Counted from the first letter of the stretch, positions 1 to 11,221 are shown. The stretch is DNA of 64,000 bases from Lysobacteraceae bacterium (GCA_016789405.1 JAEUPQ010000032.1:1-64000); one strand, 5' to 3'. The notes: a model not told the origin generated them from the letters alone. Translations and numbers: made by a program.

Positions 1-1429
1 AGCCGATGAACCAGAACCAGAAGGACATCTTGCCCCAGAACGGGTCGAGACGATAACCGAAGGCCATCGGATACCAGTAGACGATGCCGGCCAGCATGCC
101 GAACACGACGCCGCCGATGATCACGTTATGGAAATGCGCGATCAGGAACAGCGAGTTGTGCAGCACGAAGTCTGCCGGGGGAACGGCCATCAGAACGCCC
201 GTCATGCCACCAATGGTGAAGGTGATGAGGAAGCCCATCGTCCAGAGCATCGGCACGTCGAACTTGATGCGCCCCTTGTACATGGTGAAGAGCCAGTTGA
301 AGAGCTTCGCCCCCGTCGGAATCGAGATGATCATGGATGCGATGCCGAAGAAGGAGTTCACGCTCGCGCCCGCGCCCATGGTGAAGAAATGGTGCAGCCA
401 CACGAGGTAGCTTAGAACGGTGATGCAGACCGTGGCGTAAACCATTGACGAATAGCCGAAGAGCGGCTTGCGGCAATAGGTTGCCGTCACCTCGGAGAAG
501 ATCCCGAACGCCGGCAGGACCAGGATGTAGACCTCCGGGTGGCCCCAGATCCAGATCAGGTTCACGTACATCATGGCGTTGCCGCCGAGATCGCTGGTGA
601 AGAAGTTCGTGCCGAGGTAGCGGTCCATCGCCAGCAGCGCCAGCACCGCGGTGAGCACGGGAAACGACACCACGATCAGCACGTTGGTGCACAGCGACGT
701 CCAGGTGAAGACCGGCATCTTCATCAGGCCCATGCCGGGCGCGCGCATCTTGACGATGGTCACCAGCAGGTTCACGCCGGAGAGCAATGTCCCGACGCCC
801 GCGATCTGCAGTGACCAGATGTAGTAGTCGACGCCCGTCGATGGACTGAAGGCGATGCCGGACAGCGGCGGCATCGCCAGCCAGCCCGTGGCTGCGAATT
901 CGCCGAAAAACAGCGACATCATCACCAGGACCGCGCCGCTGGTGGTCATCCAGAAGCTGAAGTTGTTGAGGAACGGGAACGCCACGTCGCGCGCACCGAT
1001 CTGCAGCGGCACCAGGTAGTTCATCAACCCCGTCACCAGCGGCATCGCCACGAAGAAGATCATGATCACGCCGTGCGCGGTGAAGATCTGGTCGTAATGG
1101 TGCGGCGGAAGGTAGCCCAGGTTGTCGCCGAAGGCGATGGCCTGCTGCATGCGCATCATCAGCGCGTCGGCGAAGCCGCGCAGCAGCATCACCAGGCCCA
1201 GCACCATGTACATGATGCCGATCTTCTTGTGGTCGATGCTGGTGAACCACTCCTTCCACAGGTAGCCCCACAGCCGCTGCTTCGTGATCACGGCGAGCAA
1301 CGCGAGGCCCACCAGCGTGGTGCCGATGAAGGTCGCCATCACGATGGGATCGTGCAGCATGGGGATCGCATCCAGGGACATGCGTCCGAAGATCGGCGAG
1401 TGTTCGATGGCGGCGCTATCGATGGACAT
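1..1429 (-). CDS. cyoB: Cytochrome bo3 ubiquinol oxidase subunit I (3' part outside window)
   Basis: This is the catalytic haem-copper subunit of the proton-pumping terminal quinol oxidase in the inner membrane. Translation from the ATG at 1429 gives 476 residues before the window edge cuts off the C-terminus. Visible ligand motifs are FTAHG (low-spin haem), GHPEVY (CuB His and the cross-linked Tyr), WLHHF (CuB pair) and AHFHN (haem o3 and low-spin haem). The stretch [16 protein letters not shown] matches CyoB rather than cytochrome c oxidase CtaD. It lies 57 bases downstream of cyoA on the same strand, the usual cyoAB order, so cyoC and cyoD are expected beyond the left edge. Confidence 0.95.
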   Translation of the reverse strand, partial: MSIDSAAIEHSPIFGRMSLDAIPMLHDPIVMATFIGTTLVGLALLAVITKQRLWGYLWKEWFTSIDHKKIGIMYMVLGLVMLLRGFADALMMRMQQAIAFGDNLGYLPPHHYDQIFTAHGVIMIFFVAMPLVTGLMNYLVPLQIGARDVAFPFLNNFSFWMTTSGAVLVMMSLFFGEFAATGWLAMPPLSGIAFSPSTGVDYYIWSLQIAGVGTLLSGVNLLVTIVKMRAPGMGLMKMPVFTWTSLCTNVLIVVSFPVLTAVLALLAMDRYLGTNFFTSDLGGNAMMYVNLIWIWGHPEVYILVLPAFGIFSEVTATYCRKPLFGYSSMVYATVCITVLSYLVWLHHFFTMGAGASVNSFFGIASMIISIPTGAKLFNWLFTMYKGRIKFDVPMLWTMGFLITFTIGGMTGVLMAVPPADFVLHNSLFLIAHFHNVIIGGVVFGMLAGIVYWYPMAFGYRLDPFWGKMSFWFWFIG

Positions 1430-1486
1430 CGTGGTGTTCCGGCAACAATTCGGGTGCAAGCGGATCGAAGGCGGCGATCGGGCGCG

Positions 1487-2560
1487 TCAGGGCGCCTTCA
1501 GGCCGCCAAGGACGGAAGAGATCGCGGCGCGTTGTGCGGTTTCCGGCGTACAGGCTGCGGCGGAGACATAGGCGCCGAGGCGCGGGTCGCCGCGACGCGG
1601 CATCGCCAGCGCGCCCAGACCGTCCATGCCGAGGCCACCGGATGCATCCATGGCCATCATCTGGTCCATGCACAGGCGCTCGGTGTCGACGCAGCGGTTC
1701 ACGACCGCACTGAACAGCCCGTCGTCGACGCGTGAGAAATGGCGCACGGGCTCTCGCTTGCTGGGTTTTTCCAGCTCGAGGTAGGTCGCGCGCGTCAGCC
1801 CGCCTTCGGCACTACGCACATCGGCCACCCAGCGATCGAAATCGGACTGGGACAATCCATGGAAGCGGAAGCGCATGTGCGAGAAACCGGCGCCGCTGTA
1901 GTTCGCGGAAAAGCCCTCGTATTCGCCCGGCGCATTGATCACCGCATTGAGCTTCGATTCCATGCCGGGCATGCCGTAGATCATGCCGGCCAGTGCGGGC
2001 ACGTAGAACGTGTTCATCACTGACGACGCCGTGATCCGGAAGTGCACGGGCCGATCGACCGGCACCGCGACTTCGTTCACGGACGCGACGCCCTCTTCCG
2101 GATAGATGAACAGCCACTTCCAGTCCAGCGCGACCACCTGGATTTCCAGGGGCTTGACGTTTTCCGGCACAGGCTTTCCATCGGCGATACGGTCCAGCGG
2201 GCGATACGGATCGAGCAGATGCGTGCTGATCCAGGTCACCGCGCCGAGCGCGATGATGATGAGCAGCGGAACGCCCCAGATCACCAGCTCAAGCTGCGTG
2301 GAATGGTCCCAGTCCGGCGCATAGGTCGCACTGCGGTTCGACGCGCGATAGCGCCAGGCGAACCAGAACGTCAGCGCGATCACCGGCACGATCACGATCA
2401 GCATCAGCAGCGTGGCGACGACGATGAGATCGCCCTGGCGCCCGGCGATATCCCCGGCAGGCTTGAGGACCACCAGATCGCAGCCGGACAGCAGCGCGGC
2501 GACCAGCAGGAGGGCGACCGGCAGGAGCGCGGCGCGCAGGGTTCGACGGACGTTGGACAT
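1487..2560 (-). CDS. cyoA: Cytochrome bo3 ubiquinol oxidase subunit II (lipoprotein)
   Basis: Subunit II of the quinol oxidase, 357 aa. The N-terminus is a lipoprotein signal with lipobox LLSGC (Cys27), followed by two membrane segments (about residues 40-65 and 85-110) and a periplasmic cupredoxin domain. The cupredoxin lacks the CuA Cys-x3-Cys site and reads GMPGMESKLNAV there, as expected for an enzyme that takes electrons from quinol and not from cytochrome c. It is the first gene of the cyo operon. A perfect TTGAT-N4-ATCAA site sits 24 bases before the ATG. Confidence 0.95.
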   Translation of the reverse strand: MSNVRRTLRAALLPVALLLVAALLSGCDLVVLKPAGDIAGRQGDLIVVATLLMLIVIVPVIALTFWFAWRYRASNRSATYAPDWDHSTQLELVIWGVPLLIIIALGAVTWISTHLLDPYRPLDRIADGKPVPENVKPLEIQVVALDWKWLFIYPEEGVASVNEVAVPVDRPVHFRITASSVMNTFYVPALAGMIYGMPGMESKLNAVINAPGEYEGFSANYSGAGFSHMRFRFHGLSQSDFDRWVADVRSAEGGLTRATYLELEKPSKREPVRHFSRVDDGLFSAVVNRCVDTERLCMDQMMAMDASGGLGMDGLGALAMPRRGDPRLGAYVSAAACTPETAQRAAISSVLGGLKAP

Positions 2561-2583
2561 GGGGGCGTGAATCGCTGTCGGTT

Positions 2584-2597
2584 TTGATCGCGATCAA
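2584..2597. promoter_or_regulatory. FNR/Anr-type binding site between cyoA and the MFS gene
   Basis: TTGATCGCGATCAA is an exact match to the FNR/Anr consensus TTGAT-N4-ATCAA. Its centre is about 31 bases upstream of the cyoA start codon and about 125 bases upstream of the MFS start. A CRP/Clp site would instead have TGTGA half-sites. The position over the proximal cyo promoter or early leader suggests repression of the high-oxygen oxidase when oxygen is low; that role is inferred. Confidence 0.7.
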
Positions 2598-2715
2598 TGT
2601 AGTCCCGCCCCTCTTCCGCGAGTATTGGACGTTTTGTCCTATCCCCCGTGGCACCGGGTTCTGTCAGGCTTGTCTCCGGAAAATCAGCCTGTACCCACAT
2701 CCGAGAGCCGCCACG

Positions 2716-4029
2716 ATGTCCTCCGCCACTGGCCCCACCACGTCCACGCATGACCACGGCGCCAAGGCGCACCCCGATGTCGCGCCCGGCGAAATCGCCG
2801 TCGGCGTGGTGGTCGGACGCGCATCGGAGTACTTCGACTTCTTCGTCTACGGCATCGCGTCGGCGCTGGTGTTCCCGTCCGTGTTCTTTCCGTTCACCGA
2901 TCGCCTGCAGGGCACGCTTTACGCCTTCGCCATCTTCGCCCTCGCGTTCGTCGCGCGCCCGATCGGCACGATCCTGTTCATGTCCGTGCATGCGCGTTGG
3001 GGACGCGGCGCGAAGCTGACCTCCGCGCTGTTCCTGCTCGGCACGGCCACGGCCGGCATGGCCTTCCTGCCCGGTTACGCCACGCTCGGCGGCACTGCCA
3101 TCGTGCTGCTCGCCCTGTTCCGTGTCCTGCAGGGCATCGCGCTCGGCGGATCGTGGGATGGCCTGCCCTCACTGCTCGCGCTGCACACGCCGAAGGAACG
3201 CCGCGGCTGGTACGCAATGCTCGGCCAGCTGGGCGCGCCGCTCGGATTCATCGTTGCGGCCAGCGTGTTCGCCTTCCTCGATGCCAGCCTGGAAGAGCGC
3301 GATTTCCTGAGCTGGGGCTGGCGCTATCCGTTCTACGTCGCCTTCGCGATCAACGTCGTCGCGCTGTTCGCGCGGCTGCGCATCGTGGTGGCCGAGGAGT
3401 ACCAGGGCCGCATGGGCGAACTCGAACTCGAACCCACGCCGATCGGCGAGCTGTTCCGCGCCAAGGGCCAGCACGTGGTGATCGGCGCATTCGCCGCGCT
3501 CGCCAGCTACGCGCTGTTCCACATCGTCACCATCTTCCCGCTGTCGTGGATCCTGCTCTATTCCGAGCAGTCGATCGTCGACTTCCTGCTCGTGCAGATC
3601 GTCGGCGCCTTCATCGCCGCCGGCGGGATCGTCGCTTCCGGCCTGATCGCCGATCGCATCGGTCGCGCACGTACGCTCGGCGGACTGGCGATCGTCATCG
3701 CGATGTTCAGCGGATTCGCACCGACGCTGATGGGCGGCGGCCCACTGGGCCAGAACGCTTTCATCCTGATCGGCTTCGCCTTGCTCGGCCTGTCCTACGG
3801 CCAGGCGGCAGGCGCCGTCACCGCGAACTTCGGCCGCCGCTATCGCTACACCGGCGCCGCGCTGACATCTGATCTCGCCTGGCTGATCGGCGCAGCCTTC
3901 GCACCGCTGGTCGCGCTGGGCCTGTGCGCGTATTTCGGCCTCGCCTGGCTCGGCGCCTACCTGCTCTCCGGCGCCATCGGCACGCTCGCTGCACTGGGCA
4001 TCAATCGCGCGCGGAACTTCAAGAGCTGA
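2716..4029 (+). CDS. MFS transporter, metabolite:H+ symporter type
   Basis: A 437-aa integral membrane protein with about 12 hydrophobic segments. The N-terminal GRASEYFDFFVYG and RVLQGIALGG motifs and the RxGxGxKxT-like loop (RWGRGAKLT) fit the metabolite:H+ symporter subfamily (ShiA/KgtP/ProP relatives), which imports organic acids or osmolytes. The substrate cannot be read from sequence. The ATG at 2716 (MSSATGPTT) was preferred over an upstream in-frame ATG at 2584, because the intervening 44 codons are not protein-like and 2584 falls on the FNR-type box. It is divergent from cyoA and may share its regulatory region. Confidence 0.85.
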   Translation: MSSATGPTTSTHDHGAKAHPDVAPGEIAVGVVVGRASEYFDFFVYGIASALVFPSVFFPFTDRLQGTLYAFAIFALAFVARPIGTILFMSVHARWGRGAKLTSALFLLGTATAGMAFLPGYATLGGTAIVLLALFRVLQGIALGGSWDGLPSLLALHTPKERRGWYAMLGQLGAPLGFIVAASVFAFLDASLEERDFLSWGWRYPFYVAFAINVVALFARLRIVVAEEYQGRMGELELEPTPIGELFRAKGQHVVIGAFAALASYALFHIVTIFPLSWILLYSEQSIVDFLLVQIVGAFIAAGGIVASGLIADRIGRARTLGGLAIVIAMFSGFAPTLMGGGPLGQNAFILIGFALLGLSYGQAAGAVTANFGRRYRYTGAALTSDLAWLIGAAFAPLVALGLCAYFGLAWLGAYLLSGAIGTLAALGINRARNFKS

Positions 4030-4348
4030 CCGTCTGTCACCCGGAATCACACCGGAAGCAGCGACAGCGCCGGATCGAGCTCGCGGATCAGTCGCCGCTT
4101 TGGAATGCTCAGGCCGCACGGACCATGTTGTCCGGCTTAGGCCTTGGCGAACCATGCAATTAGCACGATGGATTCGAGCTGCGGGCGCTGGATGTCAGCA
4201 ACTGCACCAGAACCCGCACGGCGGATCAGGCCGACCCGGGAATTCCTGCTTCACATGCACATGTGCAACACGCTTGCATGAGCGGAAATCCGGCACGCGA
4301 CCGCCCAAGGGTGTATGGTGATCCAGCACTGGCCAACGGACCCGCTCT
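4030..4348. other. Intergenic region between the MFS gene and the KaiC cassette
   Basis: This 319-base stretch holds no convincing gene. It contains a 12-base perfect palindrome TGCACATGTGCA at 4256-4267, about 80 bases upstream of the GTG that opens the KaiC cassette. I see no intrinsic terminator for the MFS gene and no clear sigma70 promoter. The cassette promoter is presumably here. Confidence 0.5.
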
Positions 4349-4777
4349 GTGGAAGGCCAACCCTCCAGGCGTATTCTCGACACGCTGAAGCATCGCGCCA
4401 ACGACCACCCGGGCACTGGCAGCACAGCCGCATGTGTCACGGCGTTGTGCGGGGAAATCTGCACCGCACTCACGCCGATCGTGGGTCCGCGTGGCGTCGC
4501 GGCGCTTTACAAGCGAAGTCTCTTTCTCGCCAGTCACGAGCATCCGGTGTTGCTGGGCCTGCACGCGACTGTGCAGCAGAACATCGATCTTTCCGCATTG
4601 ACGGCGACACTGATGCCGTTGAGCGAAACCGATGCGACCCAAGTGGGTGCCACACTCCTGTCGTCCTTCTACGAGTTGCTTTCAAGCTTGATAGGACCTT
4701 CGCTCACGGAGCGATTATTGCATTCATTGTGGGATCGCCCGTTGAGCGACCCGCCCGCAATGGAGCCGTCACCATGA
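4349..4777 (+). CDS. Small helical protein of unknown function, first gene of the KaiC cassette
   Basis: A 142-aa protein starting at a GTG (MEGQPSRRIL). It has no signal peptide or membrane segment and is mostly predicted helix. Residues around ALCGEICTALTPIVG and VAALYKRSL form an amphipathic pattern that I cannot assign to a named family. Its stop overlaps the KaiC-like start as ATGA (4774-4777), so the two are probably translationally coupled. Its place directly in front of a KaiC homologue makes it a candidate partner or input protein. It shows no recognisable resemblance to KaiA or KaiB. Confidence 0.75.
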   Translation: MEGQPSRRILDTLKHRANDHPGTGSTAACVTALCGEICTALTPIVGPRGVAALYKRSLFLASHEHPVLLGLHATVQQNIDLSALTATLMPLSETDATQVGATLLSSFYELLSSLIGPSLTERLLHSLWDRPLSDPPAMEPSP

Positions 4778-6291
4778 AGACCAAAGTAGTGATCCGTCGA
4801 CTGTCGACCGGCGTTCCTGGTCTGGATGAGATCCTGGGCGGCGGCCTGCCGGAATTCTCGTTCAATCTCATCGCCGGTCCGCCAGGCTGCGGCAAGACGA
4901 CGCTGGCCCATCAGATGATGTTTTCCCTGGCCACCCCCGAGCGACGTGCGCTGTATTTCACCGTCCTGGGCGAGCCGCCCCTGAAGATGCTGCGCTATCA
5001 GCAGCAGTTCGACTTTTTCGATAACGACGCGATAGACCACGCCATTCGCTTCGTCAACCTCTCCGACGATACCCTGGGTGGCGACCTGGATCTGGTGCTT
5101 CAGCGGATCGTGAAGGAAGTCGAATCATTCAACCCGACCCTTGTGTTCGTCGACTCCTTTCGCTCGGTCGTTCTCGCCGGAAAGCACAACGAGAACCCAC
5201 ACAACGCCTTGCAGCAGTTCGTCCAGCAACTGGGCATGGCAATGACCAGCTGGCAGGCGACCACGTTCCTCATCGGCGAATATTTCACCGAGACCGACCC
5301 CAATCCGGTTTTCACCGTTTCCGACGGACTGATCTGGCTGCGGCAAAGCGTGGTCCGCAACTCCATGGTGAGGAAAATCGAAATCATGAAGATGCGCGGC
5401 CAGCCGACATTGCCCGGACTGCATACGTTCCGGATCACCAGGGCCGGGATTGAAGTTTTCGCGCCTGCGATTGCCGCCCCGACACGCGAGTTCGAGTTCG
5501 ACACTCCGGACAGTTCGCCTCGTCCTCGGGCCAGGATGGGCATCCCTCGACTCGACGACATGCTGGGAGGCGGGTTGCCGCGAGGCTATTCGTTGCTGGT
5601 GGCGGGACCTTCCGGGTCGGGCAAGAGCATCCTCGCCGCCGCGTTCCTGGCCGAAGGCGCACGGCTTGGGGAAACCGGGGTGATCGCGGCCTTCGAGCAG
5701 CGCCCCTCCCATGCCCGCTCACCGGATCTTGCTGCGCTGATCAAGAGCGGCCGAGTCGGATTGGTCGACAGCCGGGCTCCAGACCTTTCGCTGGATGAAA
5801 CGCTTCAGTTGTTGCTCGCTGAAATCCGCCGTCTCGACGCGACCCGGGTGGTCATCGACTCATTGTCCGGATTCGAACTCGCGCTCGCGCCCGCATTCCG
5901 CGATGACTTCCGTGAAAACCTGTCCCGCATGGTCATGGCATTGGCCGCCTCCGGCGTGACGGTATTGATGACGTCCGAGCTGGAAGACCGATACACCGAC
6001 CTGCGTTTCAGCCCCTATGGCACCGCGTTCATGACCGATGCGATCATCGTCCAGCGCTATATCGAGGTCGACAGCCGATTGCTGCGCGTCATCGGCGTCG
6101 TGAAGGTGCGGGCGAGTGCTCACTCCAACGAACTCCGCCTGTTCAGCATCGACGATGCCGGCCTGCAGATCGGTGATCGACTGCCGGAGCAGGAGGGGCT
6201 GCTGGGCGGTCGACCGACCCGCAAGGATTCGCCGGCCACCGGCGTCATCGATGCCGATGACCCTTCCAGTCAGCCGGCCGCCCTGCGGTGA
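4774..6291 (+). CDS. KaiC-like double-domain RecA/DnaB-type ATPase
   Basis: A 505-aa protein with two tandem KaiC domains. CI (about 1-235) has Walker A GPPGCGKTT at residues 35-43. CII (about 250-470) has Walker A GPSGSGKS at 278-285. Each domain has a hydrophobic strand ending in Asp (VFVDS, VVIDS) as Walker B. Compared with cyanobacterial KaiC, the Glu pair after Walker A is reduced to a single Glu in each domain (GEP in CI, FEQ in CII). At the phospho-site equivalent, before TDAII, Ala418-Phe419 replace the Ser-Thr pair. It is therefore probably an ATP-driven signalling hexamer and not an autophosphorylating clock. It overlaps both neighbours (ATGA and GTGA). Confidence 0.88.
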   Translation: MKTKVVIRRLSTGVPGLDEILGGGLPEFSFNLIAGPPGCGKTTLAHQMMFSLATPERRALYFTVLGEPPLKMLRYQQQFDFFDNDAIDHAIRFVNLSDDTLGGDLDLVLQRIVKEVESFNPTLVFVDSFRSVVLAGKHNENPHNALQQFVQQLGMAMTSWQATTFLIGEYFTETDPNPVFTVSDGLIWLRQSVVRNSMVRKIEIMKMRGQPTLPGLHTFRITRAGIEVFAPAIAAPTREFEFDTPDSSPRPRARMGIPRLDDMLGGGLPRGYSLLVAGPSGSGKSILAAAFLAEGARLGETGVIAAFEQRPSHARSPDLAALIKSGRVGLVDSRAPDLSLDETLQLLLAEIRRLDATRVVIDSLSGFELALAPAFRDDFRENLSRMVMALAASGVTVLMTSELEDRYTDLRFSPYGTAFMTDAIIVQRYIEVDSRLLRVIGVVKVRASAHSNELRLFSIDDAGLQIGDRLPEQEGLLGGRPTRKDSPATGVIDADDPSSQPAALR

Positions 6292-7967
6292 CTTCGCCTC
6301 GGTCCGATCCATCGATCGAGGAGCGCGTCGCCAAGGCGGCACACGATTTGTCTGGCCTCAAAGCCGAGGTCGATGAGGTGGGAGCGAGATTGATCCAGGC
6401 GCAAGCGGATCACGTCCAGCTCAACGGGGATGTCCTGTCGGCCGAGCAGCTTCTCGAAAGCATGGATTCCGGCCGACTGGTGGAGGCCAATCAGAACCTG
6501 TTGCTCTCCAGCCTGCGTGCCCAGGCTGCTGCCGATCATTGCGCTGAAGAACTGGAGGAAGTGTCTCGATCCGCGGAATTGGATGCGCTGACTGCATTGC
6601 CGAATCGCGGGTTGCTGCTTGACCGGCTTGCCCGGTCGATCGCAGGGGCGCGGCGCGATGGCAGTCGTTTGGCATTGCTCTTCGTCGACATGAACGATTT
6701 CAAGTCGATCAACGACGCCTTCGGCCATGCCACGGGCGATCAGGTGCTCCAACTCGCTGCGCGCCGCATGACGTCGGCGGTACGGGAAGTGGATACGGTG
6801 AGCCGTCACGGTGGGGACGAGTTCCTGATACTTCTGAACGATATCGCTTCCGCTTCAGATGCCGAATTGGTCGCCCGGAAAGTGTCATCGTCGCTGGAAA
6901 TGCCCTGCCAGATCGGAGAGCACGTATTCCGGCTGGCTGCCAGCATCGGCATCTGCCTGTATCCCGATGATGGCGACACGCCACAAATGCTGATCGAACG
7001 TGCGGATGCGGCCATGTATCGGGCGAAGCGGTTGGGGTCGACCAGCTGCGTGTTTCATGTCGATAGCGCCGACGACACTGTTTCCCGAGCGACCACGACC
7101 AACGATGCGCTTGACCCGCTCACAGGCATTCAACCGATGAATGCCTGTGACATTGCCTATGCCGCCAGCCAGCGTTGGGCGAGCACGCTGCGTGAAGCCA
7201 ACGAGCAACTGGTGATGGCCGCGCTGAGCGCACAGGAACTTCAAGCAGCGGCCGAACACTCCCAGCAAAGGCAGAAGGAGTTCCTGGCGCTCGTTGCGCA
7301 CGAACTTCGCAATCCATTGACGCCATTGGGCGTCGCCGTGTCCCTGCTTCGTGGCTCGGATGCCCAGAGCCAGGCACGGATGCAACGCATCATCGAGCAG
7401 CAGCTTGCCCATATGACTCGGCTGATCGGTGACCTGCTGGATCTTTCGCGATCCAGCACAGGCAAGCTGCGCCTCCATTTCCGCGATGTGGACCTGCTGG
7501 AACTCATCAACGACGTGGCACGCGCATCTCGCCACACCATGGACACGCGTCTGCAGCGCTTCCATGTCGACCTTCCCTTGCAGCCGATCACCCTGGTGGC
7601 CGATCCGATCCGCTTGGCGCAGATCCTGAGCAATCTGCTCGACAACGCATCCAAGTACACCCCCGAGGGCGGCGACATCCACCTGACAGCCGGCATGCAA
7701 GCAGAGAACATCGTCATCCGTGTCGTCGACAGCGGGATCGGCATCAGCGCCGCAGGTCTGCGGCGGGTCTTTGAACCTTTCGCCCAGGACACGCATGCGA
7801 TGGCTTTCAATGGCCAAGGTCTCGGCATCGGCTTGACCGTCGTCAAGGAGCTGGTCGAAGGTCACGGAGGCACGGTCGAGGTCATCAGCGCCGGGGTTGG
7901 GCTCGGAAGCGAGTTCCTCATCACGCTGCCACTCGACCATCATCCAGGACAGGAGCCGGTCGTCTAG
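6288..7967 (+). CDS. Diguanylate cyclase-histidine kinase fusion (GGDEF-HisKA-HATPase)
   Basis: A 559-aa soluble protein starting at a GTG that overlaps the KaiC-like stop (GTGA, 6288-6291). Residues 10-95 are coiled-coil-like. A GGDEF domain (about 96-260) keeps an active-site GGDEF (175-179) and an inhibitory I-site RxxD (R166-D169). It is followed by a HisKA domain with phospho-acceptor His338 (VAHELRNPL) and an HATPase_c domain with N-box Asn453, G1 DSGIGI and G2 GQGLGIG. There are no membrane segments or PAS domain, so input probably comes through the coiled coil or from the KaiC-like partner. No receiver protein is adjacent. A bidirectional terminator follows at 8120. Confidence 0.9.
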   Translation: MTSPRSDPSIEERVAKAAHDLSGLKAEVDEVGARLIQAQADHVQLNGDVLSAEQLLESMDSGRLVEANQNLLLSSLRAQAAADHCAEELEEVSRSAELDALTALPNRGLLLDRLARSIAGARRDGSRLALLFVDMNDFKSINDAFGHATGDQVLQLAARRMTSAVREVDTVSRHGGDEFLILLNDIASASDAELVARKVSSSLEMPCQIGEHVFRLAASIGICLYPDDGDTPQMLIERADAAMYRAKRLGSTSCVFHVDSADDTVSRATTTNDALDPLTGIQPMNACDIAYAASQRWASTLREANEQLVMAALSAQELQAAAEHSQQRQKEFLALVAHELRNPLTPLGVAVSLLRGSDAQSQARMQRIIEQQLAHMTRLIGDLLDLSRSSTGKLRLHFRDVDLLELINDVARASRHTMDTRLQRFHVDLPLQPITLVADPIRLAQILSNLLDNASKYTPEGGDIHLTAGMQAENIVIRVVDSGIGISAAGLRRVFEPFAQDTHAMAFNGQGLGIGLTVVKELVEGHGGTVEVISAGVGLGSEFLITLPLDHHPGQEPVV

Positions 7968-8119
7968 TTGTGCACCTGCTGCGCGACGCAATCCTGCAGC
8001 GCTGCACGGCGGCGTTCGCCTCAAGGTACAACCGCGTCCGCTGGCAGACGGAAAGCGACAGTCCATTTGCATGCGCGGCCGCCATGGCACGAGCCCGTCA
8101 ACGCGGGTCCGAAAAGCAG

Positions 8120-8158
8120 AAAAGCCGCCCTTTTCACAAGGCGGCTTTTCGTGTTTTT
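8120..8158. terminator. Bidirectional intrinsic terminator
   Basis: The stem AAAAGCCGCC (8120-8129) pairs with GGCGGCTTTT (8140-8149) around a 10-base loop, and T-rich tails follow on both strands. It can end the KaiC cassette transcript on the plus strand and the tRNA-Val transcript on the minus strand. The remaining bases between 7968 and 8212 show no gene. Confidence 0.8.
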
Positions 8159-8212
8159 CCCGGCCCGACCGGAAGTTTCTCAATTAAACACGGCTTAAAC
8201 CGTTGATTTAAT

Positions 8213-8287
8213 TGGTGGGCGGTACAGGGTTCGAACCTGTGACCCCTACCATGTCAAGGTAGTGCTCTACCGCTGAGCTAACCGCCC
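8213..8287 (-). tRNA. tRNA-Val(GAC), CCA encoded
   Basis: The minus strand folds as a 75-base tRNA. Acceptor GGGCGGT pairs with ACCGCCC, the discriminator is A, and CCA is encoded. The anticodon stem CTACC/GGTAG encloses loop TTGACAT, giving anticodon GAC (Val). The T-arm loop TTCGAAC is canonical. Confidence 0.97.
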
Positions 8288-8361
8288 ATTCGGGGATGCG
8301 TCAGTGCCGCGTCCCGGAAGGCCGGCTATGTTAACACCGGTCTTTCCGGAACGGAACCACT

Positions 8362-8972
8362 TCATGCCGGCCCGACCGGAAAGAGCCGCTTCAGGGCCCA
8401 ATGGGTCGCGCCATAGGCCAGGGCAGCCAGCAATGACCAGCACAGCAGCAGGTGCACCACGGGCGGGCCAAGCTGCCTGCCCAGGAACGGATCGCTCCAG
8501 GCGAAATTGACGTTGTCCACCGTCGGAGCCAGCCAGCGGCCCGCAAGCATCGCCAACGCCGCGATCACCGCCTGCAGCGCCCAGCCGCGCGTGTCGTAAC
8601 CGACGCGGCGCAGGATCGCCCACAGCAGGATCGGCCACGCGACGTGATACAGCGACAGCAGCCGCGCAGGCAGCGGATACGCGACATCCCACATGTACGA
8701 CGTCGCGCCGTACAGGAAATCGCCGGTAGCGAGCTTCCAGCTCACGTCGACCGCCCAGGCCAACGCGATGACCGGCGCCGCCACGGCCTGGCTCGCGACC
8801 AGCAGGCGGCTGCGCAGGATCAACGCCAGCGCGGTCAGGATCACGCCGATGTTGCACAGGAACAGGAAGTTCAGCGCGCCGTATGCGGACTGGTAGATCG
8901 GCAGATAGACCAGCAGCCACAACGCGCCGAGCCAGCCCCAGCGGGGCATGTCGCGCGGCGGCGCCGCCGTGC

Positions 8973-8976
<4 letters not shown>
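8362..8976 (-). CDS. Conserved hypothetical membrane protein
   Basis: A 204-aa very hydrophobic protein with about six membrane segments, including [32 protein letters not shown] and [15 protein letters not shown]. The region around [15 protein letters not shown] is the most distinctive polar part. I do not recognise a functional family. Its start overlaps the uvrB stop as ATGA (8973-8976), so it is cotranslated with uvrB; no functional link to repair is evident. Confidence 0.75.
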
Positions 8977-11054
<2,078 letters not shown>

Positions 11055-11221
11055 CGGGGGCTTCGGCAGGGCAACTTCGGAAGGATACCAGCCCGTCGAG
11101 ACCCAACCTGTCAGCAGCGGGCACGGGGTTTTCCTACATCACGACGGGTTTGCCACTGATGCCCGGATGGAGCCTCCGGAACCAGACTGCAGGCATCCAG
11201 ACACTTCGACCCGGAGCCCCC

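Noticed and set aside
126..1271. A 381-codon minus-strand ORF over the left end
   Set aside because: It is a +1 shadow of cyoB; the real frame from 1429 shows all haem-copper ligands and stays open to the window edge.
1..2560. Assignment as cytochrome c oxidase ctaD/ctaC
   Set aside because: Subunit II lacks the CuA site and subunit I matches CyoB in its N-terminal half.
4256..4267. TGCACATGTGCA palindrome as a defined operator of the KaiC cassette
   Set aside because: It is short, has no matching copy in the window and no clear promoter beside it, so it is only mentioned in the intergenic entry.
4774..6291. A true circadian KaiC
   Set aside because: No kaiA or kaiB is present and the phospho-site residues are replaced.
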